Shown here piece by piece: positions 10,921 through 21,066 of a stretch of DNA of 64,000 bases. The notes under the pieces are model-generated. The model saw nothing but the letters and a program-made list of their open reading frames with translations. It was not told the DNA's origin and made no database searches. Location: assembly GCF_047948215.1 (NCBI RefSeq), contig NC_134467.1:33066520-33130519 (forward strand), written 5' to 3'. Within the stretch, counting starts at the first letter, position 1. Each line of letters opens with the position of its first letter. The DNA comes from Lycorma delicatula (taxonomy: Eukaryota > Arthropoda > Insecta > Hemiptera > Fulgoridae). The translations under genes and the position numbers were made by a program.

Positions 10921-12264
10921 GATCTTTGAATTTTTTAATAGTTTAAAATAATGTTATTTATTTCAGTAGAAAATTTCAGATTTAACGTAAATATTGAATT
11001 TTATTAAACATTTTTTATAGCATGAATTTTTTTTAATAAAGAAAAAGATAAAATGATAGGCAATTTTTTTTTCTACAATATTTATTTCTTTGTTTTGTTT
11101 GATGTCTAATTAAAATCTACCACCTTTTAATAAATTCTATTTTAAAAAAACTTCTCAATTCTTACATTTTTATTTAGTTTCTGTGCTCTTTATTCATAAC
11201 ATTTTACTTTGAACTTCATTCACAAGTTTTGTTTAAAACTTGTATGTATTTTATTAGTTATTTTAAAACTTATGAATTTCGATTTTGTGTCTAATCATTT
11301 TATGTTTAAATTATTTAAAAAATAAATAGAATGGTTTTCGATAGTAATAATTGGCTTTGTACCACAAAATAAATACTAAAAATACGCGTGAAACATTTTT
11401 TTTTAATTTTTCAATTCAGATTTCTTTTAAAACCGTTAAATTAATCTCTTAATTTTGGTCATAAGAATTGTAGACTAATTATACCGATCGAAATAACTCA
11501 TTTAGAGGAAAAAAAAATTGTTACTTGTACTTTTATAAGTGGAAATGATAAAGGAGCCTATAATAAACGTAAAAAAATAAATTCGAGATTGTGGTGGTGG
11601 AGGGTTATTATGGGGGAGGGTTAGGGGGGTTTAAAAAGGTGTGAAAAATGTTATTATTGTGATAACCGGGGTAAGTTGATGTCAAAATAATTTGTCGTTA
11701 TTTAATTTAGAGAAAGGTATACTTTCACGAAGTTTCGTAAAAATTAAATTACGTTTGCGGAAATACAAAATAAAAAAATTAAAATTTTTCGCATTTTTCT
11801 AGGAAATTTTGAGGTTATGTTAAAAAGTGACCTCTACAAAAGTATTAGATTTATCCATGATCTAAAACTTTTGTATAGGACATTTTTTTTTTCAATCCCC
11901 CAACCAGCCAAATCACCCCTCCACCGAAGCCGCTCACACATCATTTTTTTTACGTTCATTATAGCCCCCTTTACCATTTCCACGTATAAAATTCCAGGTA
12001 ACAATTTTTTTTCCTTAAGTGTAATTAAGTTGGACTATTTATCGAAGATACAAAAAACAGGAAGAAATCTTTCACCAATTAACGAAGCGTTTATGAACTT
12101 ATATGAATTTCCTCTTTTTTACTTTCATTAATAGGAAATATCCTAAAAGTTTGTCTCATTATTTGTGAATAATTCTGTGTATGTACATATTAACAACAGG
12201 TTTATACCCTATTACAGTAACAACATGAATGATAAGTGAATTTTTTTAGGTGTGAAAAAAGTCA
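10921..12264. other. AT-rich intergenic sequence
   Basis: No supported gene. The open frame around 11817-12131 is compositionally ordinary and unrecognised. A G-rich run (GGGGGAGGGTTAGGGGGGTT) sits at about 11611-11630. Confidence 0.45.
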
Positions 12265-12265
12265 T

Positions 12266-12331
12266 GCTTGACCGAGTTTCGAACCAGGGACTCCGGATGA
12301 AAGGCGGTGACACTACCACTTCACCACGGAT
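12266..12331 (-). repeat. tRNA-like SINE head (box A and box B)
   Basis: Read on the minus strand, GTGGTGAAGTGGTAGTGT is a good pol III A box and GGTTCGAAACTC a good B box about 35 bases later. The intervening arms do not form a convincing full cloverleaf with an anticodon stem. Downstream the sequence turns AT-rich (TTTTTTCACACC). I read it as the head of a tRNA-derived SINE, not as a working tRNA gene. Confidence 0.5.
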
Positions 12332-12740
12332 ATATATTTGTGTGTGTGTATGTGTGAATGTATGCTATTAGTGCTGGTTGAGAAATATAAAATTTTATTG
12401 GTGATAATATTAAACATTACATTCGCGATGTTATTCAACGAGGATTTGTAAGCCCAAGGGAAATATGATTTATACCATCTTATTTAAGTGTATAGGATAA
12501 AGTTTAGAATGATGAAAGTTTTTGTAGATTTAATAATATTTTTGCTTGTCATGTTGTCGGTATAAATATGCGCTGGTCGGAATTAGAAATTTACAAAAAA
12601 AGCCAAGCTATCATCGCTACCAATAGACTTTTATTAAAAAAAAAAAATTTTTTTCTTATTAAAAAACTATTTCTTATTGACTAAATTTATTATTAATAAT
12701 ATGAGAAAAATCTGATGTTGGACCCCACATGACTTCCTTG

Positions 12741-13565
12741 TTTTTTGTTTTTTTTGTCTTCAGTCATTTGACTGGTTTGATGCAGCTCTCCAAGATTCCC
12801 TATCTAGTGCTAGTCGTTTCATTTCAGTATACATCCTACATCCCTAACAATTTGTTTTACATATTCCAAACGTGACCTGCCTACACAATTTTTTCCTTCT
12901 ACCTGTCCTTCCAATATTAAAGCGACTATTCCAGGATGCCTTAGTATGTGGCCTATAAGTCTGTCTCTTGTTTTAACTATATTTTTCCAAATGCTTCTTT
13001 TTCTTCATCTATTTGCCGCAATACCTCTTTATTTGTCACTTTATCCACCTATCTGATTTTTAACATTCTCCTATAGCACCGCATTTCAATAGCTTCTAAT
13101 CTTTTCTTCTCAGATACTCCGATCGTCCAAGTTTCACTTCCATATAAAGCGACACTCCAAACATATACTTTCAAATATCTTTTCCTGATATTTAAATTAA
13201 TTTTCGATGTAAACAAATTATATTTCTTACTGAAGGCTCGTTTAGCTTGTGCTATTCGGCATTTTATATCGCTCCTGCTTCGTCCATCTTTAGTAATTCT
13301 ACTTCCCAAATAACTAAATTCTTCTACCTCCATAATCTTTTCTCCTCCTATTTTCACATTCAGCGGTCCATCTTTGTTATTTCTACTACATTTCATTACT
13401 TTTGTTTTGTTCTTGTTTATTTTCATGCGATACTTCTTGCGTAGGACTTCATCTATGCCGTTCATTGTTTCTTCTAAATCGTTTTTACTCTCGGCTAGAA
13501 TTACTATATCATCAGCAAATCGTAGCATCTTTATCTTTTCACCTTGTACTGTTACTCTGAATCTA
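12741..13565 (-). mobile_element. 5'-truncated non-LTR retrotransposon with 9-bp TSD
   Basis: The 3' end is an A-rich tail (GAAGACAAAAAAAACAAAAA on the minus strand) preceded by a recurrent 3' UTR block with CCAGTCAAATGACTGAAGAC. The element is flanked by ACTTCCTTG on both sides (12732-12740 and 13566-13574), a target-site duplication inside family X. The 5' end is lost within the reverse transcriptase. The same family recurs at 30735-31580, 31695-31772 and 35242-35656. The FADD box and C-terminal domain suggest an insect RTE/CR1/Jockey-type LINE. I cannot fix the clade by eye. Confidence 0.85.
13049..13553 (-). pseudogene. LINE reverse transcriptase, thumb and C-terminal domain fragment
   Basis: The fragment begins in the catalytic palm with RFADDIVILAES, where FADD is the metal-binding box of non-LTR reverse transcriptases. 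It runs through KYRMKINKNKTKVMK (palm/thumb), FSYLGSRITKDGRS and DIKCRIAQAKRAF. It ends near the C-terminal motif VWSVALYGSETWTIGV followed by CYRRMLKIR. About 160 residues are open; a shift then ends the frame before the expected VTNEEVLRQI segment, which is readable in other frames down to about 12790. The endonuclease and most of the reverse transcriptase are absent because of 5' truncation. It is non-functional alone. Confidence 0.85.
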
Positions 13566-13945
13566 ACTTCCTTGTACGCCTATAAAATTATATATACATA
13601 TTTTTTACTGAAATTCATTTAAACTTATTTAATTTGAAAGTGAGATACGATCCTCAAATCTATTAATAAAGTAGACAGTTACAAAATTGTGTTGTGGTGG
13701 ACACCGCAAAGCATCACATTTTTTTGTGGTGTCGGTATTAGAATTTTATATTTTATATAAAAGAGAATGTCCTGACTGATTCAATGACTCATAATCAACG
13801 TACAACCAAAACTATTATAACTAGAGACTTCAAATTTTCAGGGTACTTTCGTATCTTTTAGTAGGTGTGTACTAATAAAGGATTTTGTGAAATTATGATT
13901 TTAAGGGGTTCAAATCGATAAAAAACTAAATTTCTTGTTACCAGC

Positions 13946-14627
13946 GCTATCTGTTGAACGTAAAAGCAACATACGCTATACTAAATATTTTACGATTCCA
14001 TTGCAATGTTTCTGATATGTCTGTCCGCTATAGACTAAAAAACTACTGGACCGATTTACGCGCGGGAAAGAAAGGAGAAAGGGAAAAATCGGAAAAGGGA
14101 AAAAAGAAAAAAGGGGGAAAAGGAAATGGAAAAGAAAAAAAAGAAAAAGAGGAAGGAGAAAAGGGAAGTAAGGGAAAGAGAAACGGGAGAAGAAAAGGAA
14201 AATGGGAGAAGAAGGGAGAGCGAAGCAAGCCATGACCCTCTGATCGTGACGGGAAGCGCAAGTAACCAACCATACACCATGGGCATAGCCGTGATGGGGA
14301 TGCTAGATTTGGGATTGTAATAAATTTTTTGTTTATCTTTATTGAACTTTTATATTGAATTATTTTAATTCATTCATAAAATGGATTGAACTAACAAATA
14401 TTGTTCAATTTTCTTATCTTCCTTTATTTAAGTTTTGGGCAAAAATTCATTGTTTATCGTATATTCCTTCAGTATTTTTCATAAATATTTTTATTTACCG
14501 TTTTATCAGGATTTAATGAAAATCTAAATATAATATTGTTGATTAAAAAAATAAGTTTGCTATTAAAAAAGCATTGCGAGTGAAGCTACATCTCTATTGT
14601 GGGCGAAGTCGCGACGAGGTACGCTAG
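13946..14627 (+). mobile_element. Helitron-like non-autonomous element with purine tract
   Basis: The 5' portion carries TATAGACTAAAAAACTACTG (14031-14050), shared exactly with 48403-48422. A purine tract follows (14067-14236), then a first candidate 3' end, CGCAAGTAACC...GGGGATGCTAG (CTAG at 14302-14305). A second candidate end, GCGAAGTCGCGACGAGGTAC followed by GCTAGT, has CTAG at 14624-14627. No helicase or Rep coding sequence is present. The two possible ends may mean two nested or tandem copies. Class assignment rests on the CTAG terminus and the recurrence of the same head and ends elsewhere in the window. Confidence 0.45.
14067..14236. repeat. 170-bp homopurine/homopyrimidine tract
   Basis: The plus strand is almost entirely A and G (GGGAAAGAAAGGAGAAAGGG and similar). 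All long frames here on either strand are Lys/Glu/Arg- or Phe/Leu/Ser-repeat artefacts. Such tracts can adopt triplex (H-DNA) structures. Confidence 0.85.
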
Positions 14628-14649
14628 TTATTTTATATATTAATTTTGT

Positions 14650-14880
14650 TTCACATCGCTCAAGTAGTTATGTGGTGTAAGTGACGTCGGATCCGTAACC
14701 ATGGACACAACGGTTCGAATCCGACTTCATACACACATTCTTTTTTAACTTTTCTTTTCTTAATTATAACATATTGATTTATTAATCATTTTTAACAAAT
14801 GTAAAATTTTTTAAATTAAAATGAAAAGTACATAAAATTTTATTTTTTATTGTTATTATTGAATTATTATTTATTGTATT
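14650..14880 (+). repeat. tRNA-like segment joined to a family X tail
   Basis: GTGGTGTAAGTGACG (A-box-like, 14671-14685) and GGTTCGAATCCGACTTCAT (B-box, 14712-14730) are 41 bases apart. They are followed by the X-family tail TAACATATTGATTTATTAAT and AAAATGAAAAGTACATAAAA. The B box matches the one in the X copy at 53973-53985, so this shows the tRNA-derived portion of X in its best-preserved form. Confidence 0.5.
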
Positions 14881-14884
14881 TTTT

Positions 14885-15391
14885 TTTTACAATTAATGAT
14901 TAATAAATATTATAAATCAATATATTTAAATTTAAAAAATAAATAAATAAAAAAATATATGCATATGAAGTCGGATTTGAATCTACGTTCCTTCCCCTTC
15001 TAAAATCCAAATATTTCATTAATTAAAATTTCAGTTTTCTATAACTCTCGAACCAATGAAAGTAAGTACGAGTTATGAAATAACGTTGAAAAGGTCTCAA
15101 AGAAGGCTTACTACTGCTAAGAAAAAGTTAAAAATCCAAATGTTTTGGATTTTGGGCTTTCTGGTTTATTCGTTTACAACCAAAATGAAAGGTACACAAT
15201 TAGAAATTACAATACTCCTAAATCCAAAATTTCAACATCCTACGACGAATCGCTTTGGAGTAAAACGAGATACATACGTACGTACGTATTTGCAAAAAAC
15301 TAATCAAAATTGATTCAGGGATGTTCAAAATGGATCTGAAAAGCGAAATTTTTCGCCATCAAAATACTTCATTTACTTCGTACAAGGAAGT
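14885..15391 (-). repeat. Family X copy, inverted
   Basis: Read on the minus strand it starts ACTTCCTTGTACGAAGTAAA (15391 downward). It passes through GGCGAAAAATTTCGC, ACGTACGTACGTATGTATCT, GTTGAAATTTTGGATTTAGG and AGACCTTTTCAACGTT. It ends with the degraded B box GATTCAAATCCGACTTCAT and TATATTGATTTATAATA. It lies tail-to-tail with the plus-strand X tail at 14740-14880. The 85-codon open frame on the plus strand here lies wholly within this repeat and is not a gene. Confidence 0.75.
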
Positions 15392-15650
15392 AAAAATTAT
15401 TAATTTGGGAATCATACCTTTTTTTTTTAAGTAAAACTTCTTTAGGCACGTTGTATCAGAATTTTTTGTACATACGAATTACATGGGGAAAAAAGTCACT
15501 GAAGTAACATCACCTGTCAATAATTAGCTATATAACTGTAAAAAATTAATAATCCACAACACCTGCTTCCGCTAAAAGTAATGATAACTATTGATGAAGA
15601 CCATCATTATAAATTTACAGCGTTAACTGAGTAATTGTTAGATTATAAAA

Positions 15651-15945
15651 ACCCACCGGGTTGGTCTAGTGGTGAACGCGTCTTCCCAAATTAGCTGATT
15701 TGGAAGTCGAGAGTTCCAGCGTTCAAGTCCTAGTAAAGCCAGCTATTTTTACACGGACTTGAATACTAGATCGTGGATACCGGTGTTCTTTGGTGGTTGG
15801 GTTTCAATTAACCACACATCTCAGGTATGGTCGAACTGAGAATGTACAAGACTACACTTCATTTACACTCATACATATCATCCTCATTCATCCTCTGAAG
15901 AATTATCTAAACGGTAGTTACCTGAGGCTAAACAGGAAAAAAAAG
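15651..15945 (+). mobile_element. tRNA-derived SINE (SINE-1), copy 1
   Basis: The head ACCCACCGGGTTGGTCTAGT, then GGTGAACGCG, carries a pol III A box (TGGTCTAGTGGTGAACGCG). GTTCAAGTCC about 50 bases on is the B box. The body has GAATACTAGATCGTGGATAC, GGTGGTTGGGTTTCAATTAA and TACACTTCATTTACACTCAT. The tail has TCTGAAGAATTATCTAAACG and GAGGCTAAACAGG followed by A's. The same ~290-base structure recurs at 19534-19849, 31926-32201, 40948-41220, 55468-55742 and 63011-63517. SINEs of this type are transcribed by RNA polymerase III and mobilised by a LINE in trans. Confidence 0.85.
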
Positions 15946-16814
15946 CGATTTTACAAATCACCAATTATTTTGAAGTGGTAGCTGATTTCTTTGTTGGTTC
16001 TTTGTTGTAATTTTGTAATCTCAAACCCGTGTTTTACTACGTATTTTGGAGTAAATCCACTTTTTCAGCGTGAAAACTTACCTACAATCAGGGGATAATC
16101 GTGGTAAACACATGTTCAAATTGTGCGTCAAATTGGTTCTAGGGGTCAAAGGTTAAAGTGGCTATTGAATGTAAAAATTATATGCTACTTGTAATATATA
16201 TTAATTCGAAACGATTGCGATCCCATACAAGTTTTCACTTTGGTTTTGCAGTCTTATGCACACATATATATATTTTTATTCAATAAAATCTTTCAAAATT
16301 ATACTTTTTCATTCTCAAAAGGCAAAGTTTTTTTGCCTTTTTTTGGTTACGTAATAAATAAATTTTACATCCCGTAAATTTTATAAAATTTAAAATTATT
16401 TTGAATTTATTAACAAATTTAGTTAATTATTTTTGCTTATACAAATTCCTCAGAATCACTCACCGAAATCATACCATTAATTTCTGTGCCAAACTGTATA
16501 TACAATATATTTACATGTATGCAAAGCAACAAGCATCAAATTAGTTGATGGGGGTTGGAGAAGATGAAATGAAAACTAGTACAAACTCACATGTTATATA
16601 TCATATTTCATAGAATAAGGATTTTCCGATGTCCTGTTTGTATTCCGCGTAAAACGGAAAAGGTGAAATGGATATGGCACATATGGAAGTTTAGAGAGGA
16701 ATAGCTAAATTTAAAGGAAATTGTACCGTGACTGATTTATACTTGGGAGTAAAGATGATGTATGGGTGAAAACATGTGTTGACCCATTATTTATATATAT
16801 ATATACATATAAAC
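15946..16814. other. AT-rich intergenic sequence
   Basis: No gene or repeat is recognised. Confidence 0.5.
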
Positions 16815-16957
<143 letters not shown>

Positions 16958-17311
16958 AGGATAAGAGCCATAGCCTTTTAGATATAACGCATATTTTTAG
17001 TAATATCAGTAGTCTATATCGATCATACATTATCCTATAACAAACGTTAAAAATATATGTATTTTTAAAACAAATTTAATGGAAAATTAAATAAAAATAC
17101 ATACGAGTTTCTATAAAAAAGAAATATTATTAACGCGAAACTACATTAAAATCACACCGAAACATATGGGTATCACAACAGGAATTTGTAGCGAAACGAA
17201 AATGTCTATATCGTCCTACATTAATAACTTCCTAACTACTAGTCTCAGAGATGTAAATACGGTGTAATTTTATAAATTACATGGTCAGCTCGCCGATACT
17301 ACTTTGAGTTT
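16958..17311. other. AT-rich intergenic sequence
   Basis: Nothing recognised. Confidence 0.5.
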
Positions 17312-17731
17312 GCGTCACTGGTAAGCGAGTTGACGGTGAGGGGGCACAACGCAAATCGGCCAGAACTGACGCTCTCGCTCATTTCCATTCAGTGTAGCTC
17401 ACGACTATAATTTTTTGTACATAAATATGGTCCAAAAATACACTTATTATTACTTAAATCGATTTATCTTCAGAAACCCCAAACAAAAACACATAAATCA
17501 CCCCGCTATCACGTCTGTCGTGAGCTACACTGAATGGAAATGAGCGAGAGCGTCAGTTCTGGCCGATTTTCGTTGTGCCCCCCTCATCGTCAACCCGCTT
17601 ACCAGTGACGCAAGGTCACGACTTAGACGTGATAGCGGGGTGATTCGTGTGTTTTTGTTTGGGGTTTCTCGAGATACATCGATTTAAGTAATAATAAGTG
17701 TATTTTGGAACATATTTATGTGTAAAAAATT
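17312..17731. repeat. Interleaved inverted repeats, order a-b-a'-b'
   Basis: Segment a (17312-17405) is the near-exact reverse complement of a' (17517-17611): GCGTCACTGGTAAGCG pairs with CGCTTACCAGTGACGC, and AGTGTAGCTCACGAC with GTCGTGAGCTACACT. Segment b (17411-17515) is the reverse complement of b' (17626-17731): AATCACCCCGCTATCACGTC pairs with GACGTGATAGCGGGGTGATT. The order is a, b, a', b', so the two stems overlap rather than nest. No coding sequence is evident. It is probably a rearranged foldback DNA element; no target duplication was identified. Confidence 0.8.
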
Positions 17732-17761
17732 AAAGTAAACGTGTAAAAATGTTTAAATATT

Positions 17762-17939
17762 GAATATATCAGCCTCAGCCCGCGCAAAAGTCAACCGGAA
17801 ATATAAATTACGCATATCCTTGGAAAGAAGAGATTATGGGCCACGCACAGGTACTTCGACGTCCAGTGCCGAGCGATGGAGACTGTTTTGGGAGCGTTGC
17901 AAAGCTGGCACGACGTGCCCAGTGAACGGCGCCGACAAT
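17762..17939 (+). other. Short open frame beside the interleaved repeats
   Basis: This 59-codon open stretch follows a TGA stop. It includes MGHAQVLRRPVP and then SDGDCFGSVAKLARRAQ before a TGA. The DGDCF string is reminiscent of the catalytic Cys neighbourhood of OTU-type proteases (DGNCLF). Nothing else supports that, and two other frames are also open here. It is unrecognised and may be chance in a GC-richer patch. Confidence 0.12.
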
Positions 17940-18769
17940 CTGAGTACCTCTACAGTTGCTATTACGCCTTATGTTTCTTACTTTTTACATCACAGAACAA
18001 TTTTGAACAAAACTGTCATCGAATATTAGTTGAAATAAATATCATGTATCATTTAGTGTCTGTTTTATGTTAAGATTAAATTCACTAGGCATTGTGTCGT
18101 TTTTATTTCAATTCAATACACTAAAAATGATTCGCTGACATACCGATGATCAATTTATCGGTAGAGTTGGCCAAATGTAGGAACTAAAATTTTCCATTGG
18201 AGAATTACAATTTTGTTCAAAAAATACGATCGTGGCTCTCCCATTTAATTCTACGGATACGTTGGTCGGTCTGTAGCTAGGAGGAACTACATCCAAGGTT
18301 TGTAATGTTTCACTTTAAGCCAATGGCCATGCGCCCAGACAAAGATCCACCCGATTTTTTGTTTTTATATTTCAATTTTCCCAATGTGTAGAAGACTCAA
18401 TCGATAGTTAAAATAGTAGCATAACATAAAAACAAAAAATTAATATTTTTTTTTTATAATAAGTTATTTCTATTTACAATCAGTCCAAATTAGAACATAT
18501 TTTGGGGTGCGGGTGTGATTTGAAGCAATTTTTTTGGAAATATTATTTTTTAATTGTTAAAAAATATGCTTAAGTAAAATAAGACCTTAATTAGGCGAAT
18601 TCTCAAGATACTGAGGGTGACCTTGTTCTACAGGCACACCGCCTTGACCTTTTTTACTTAAAAATAAAATGGCATCAATGCCCCAAATATAGAAATAATC
18701 TGACCATGTTTTGTCAAAAAAGTAGTTCTGTTGATTGAGAGGGTGATGTACATACATACGTATCTATGA
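17940..18769. other. Intergenic sequence
   Basis: Mixed-composition sequence with no recognised gene or repeat. Confidence 0.45.
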
Positions 18770-18905
18770 ACATCCGGTAAATTTTCATCTGGTATTTTGG
18801 ATTCCTTAGGTGTCAAAACGTCAAGATCGGGTGAAAACCGCCCAAATTTAACTGATTACAGTACTTTACCTTCTACATTTATACCCTGCAACAGCGCTAA
18901 ACGGG
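18770..18905 (+). repeat. Family Y, copy 2
   Basis: It matches 10730-10860 through CATC-GGTATTTTGGATTCC, TTAGGTGTC, GTGAAAACCGC, CCCAAATTTAACTGATTACA and TACTTTACCTTCTA. Confidence 0.5.
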
Positions 18906-18924
18906 AAAGTAAAAATAAAGATAT

Positions 18925-19890
18925 ATGATAAGCCAAGGACAAACCCCGAACCACCATCCGGTCGCAGCGAGGTGTCTCGCATGGCATTACCAAGTCACGA
19001 TCAGAACCGCCACCAATGGAGAGCCAAGCCCCCGATCGCACGGGCAACCATACTCCGGCAGCGCAACCACTCCCACCAGCGGGAGCCCCAAATCGAATCA
19101 CAAACAATACCATCATAACCGAGACACGACACCAATGCGCCTACCTCCAACCAATCCAATGCCTAAGCCGAAACCCTAGCTATCCGGGATCCTACCACGA
19201 TCGAGTATCCCGATCAAACTCTCTCTACAAAGCTACACATCGCAAGGGCGCGAAGAAAACCAGAACTCCCCGCGGATTATCCGGTTGGTTCGGAGATCCA
19301 GAAATGAATGTATTCTGTCAAGTTTTTGAGAACTTGAGAACCGCCTTGGCCGCGCCGGCGAAGGACGACCGACGTTGTGTCGGCTCTGGGGGACCACCAT
19401 TGCAACGCTGTTTTGGGGACCCAACTACCGCTGAGAGAATGCCCGGTCGGACTTCAATGGACTTCAACTTTCCGACTTCACCAAAGACCAGCTTCCGGAC
19501 CCAAAATCTCTTCTCAGAGCTAACGCAAATACCATTTTTTCTTCTTTCTTTCTTTTTCATGTTTAGCCTCCGGTAACTACCGTTTAGATAATACTTCAGA
19601 GGATGAATGAGGATGATATGTATGAGTGTAAATGAAGTGTAAGTCTTGTACATTCTCAGTTCGACTATTCCTGAGATGTATGGTTAATTGAAACCCAACC
19701 ACCAAAGAACACCGGTATCTAGTATTATCTAGTATTTAAATCCGTGTAAAAATAACTGACTTTACTAGGACTTGAACGCTGGAACTTTCGACTTCCAAAT
19801 CAGCTGATTTGGGAAGACGCGTTCACCACTAGACCAATCCGGTGGGTTAAACGCAAATACCCACAACCTTCATACAGAACGTTTTAGCCT
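18925..19890 (+). other. GC-rich block with a ~200-codon open frame interrupted by a SINE
   Basis: From 18932 (after a TAG) one plus-strand frame stays open to 19576. The last part lies inside a SINE whose 12-bp duplications mark the insertion. Removing the SINE joins 19533 to 19862 and ends the frame at a TAG near 19885, about 210 codons in all. The first ATG is at 19016. The product is Pro/Arg/Thr-rich at the start, with PAAQPLPPAGAP, and later holds GWFGDPEMNVFCQVFENL and RTALAAPAKDDRR. I recognise no domain and see no zinc knuckle. Parts of the minus strand are also open, as expected in GC-rich DNA. It could be a transposon ORF or untranslated region, or a chance frame. Confidence 0.25.
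19534..19849 (-). mobile_element. SINE-1 copy 2, with perfect 12-bp TSD
   Basis: It is a full-length minus-strand copy. The A box is at about 19816-19838, the B box (GACTTGAAC on the plus strand) at about 19770, and the tail GTTTAGCCTCCGG at 19561. A CTTTCTTTCTTTTT run on the plus strand is the SINE's A-rich tail. AACGCAAATACC stands exactly on both sides (19522-19533 and 19850-19861). The perfect duplication and low divergence suggest a fairly recent insertion. Confidence 0.92.
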
Positions 19891-21066
19891 AGGAAGTTTA
19901 ACTTGGCCTATAAAATTGAAAAACTGATTTTCACCAACTCTGAAGGGAAGGCATATTGTCCAGTCGCATATAAACAAGATATACTCACCCTAGCCTACAG
20001 GACCATGTAATTCCCCTTAACTGTATTAATTTTCTTCAAAAAATCGATCTTATATCTCCCATTTACTGGAATAAAAGTATTATTCTCTTTTCTATACCCG
20101 AAAAACAGATCTCACTGTTTAATCGATAAACAATAACAATTTTTTCTATAGTCAAAAAAATAAAAATTTTAATTAAATTAAATTGAAAATTCTACCATTA
20201 GAATATTTATATTTTATAGTTGGTAAAACTGTAAAATTTGTTTAGATATTCTTTTTTCCCGTATAGTTGGCAACACTGTTTCATTTATTATGAAAAATAA
20301 AAAAGAATAAAAAGATGTTTTTAGGTTAAGGTGAGTGGTAGGTAGATAAGTAGAAATGTAATTAAAAAGAGATCTCTAATTAGAAATGAAGATAAAATAA
20401 AATTTCTTTTTAATTTTTTATAAACGTCTTAAAAATTAATGTAAAATTTTAGTACTTCTGAATTGTCTTGTTACGTCAATTGATCTCTTAAAATAATTAT
20501 AAGGTACGTAAATAAAATTTAAAAACATGTAATTTTAATTATATTTCTGAACGTATAAATTCATAAAATATATTCTTGTCAGATAATAAGTTAATTAAAT
20601 GAAAAATAATAATTATAAATTTAAATAGATTATGTGAAGTACATTTTAAAACATAATTATATTTCCTATTGTAACATAAAATGTTTTAAATTAAATATAC
20701 CAAGTTATTATTATAAAATATTAGTTTAATTTTGTATAAATCATTTTTTTTTTTTTTAGGAAGATGAAATTGTTACATTAACCTATTTAATATTGATATA
20801 TTATATATAAATTAAAATTAAACCTATCTAAATCACTGAATATATTAAAATAATTTTTTTCCAAAAAAGGAAAACTAAATAGAATTTAAAAGAGATTTCT
20901 TCTAAAAATATTGTTTTTCTAATACTAGGACTTACAGTTACAGACACCTACATGATAAACAAACTACATAAATTACCATTAAAAAATCACTTTTAGTGAT
21001 TTTGAAAAATCACTACGATTAGTTACAAATATTACAATTATTTGTATAAAATAATACTGAGATCAT
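19891..21066. other. AT-rich intergenic sequence
   Basis: No gene or repeat is recognised. Confidence 0.5.

Larger units (their letters stand above)
12700..13695 (-). repeat. Family X copy, split by a LINE
   Basis: The parts outside 12741-13565 are 12700-12740 (AATCTGATGTTGGACC..., the X outer end) and 13566-13695 (TTGTACGCCTATAAAATT, then GAGATACGATCCTCAAAT and AGTAGACAGTTACAAAATTG). On the minus strand these rejoin into the 3' end of X as seen uninterrupted at 60960-61160. Confidence 0.65.

Noticed and set aside
12266..12331. True tRNA gene
   Set aside because: Only A and B boxes are convincing; acceptor and anticodon stems do not form. The same applies to 14650, 36822, 51285 and all SINE-1 heads.
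13954..14320. Several overlapping Lys/Glu- and Phe/Ser-rich frames on both strands
   Set aside because: Products of the homopurine tract in a Helitron-like element.
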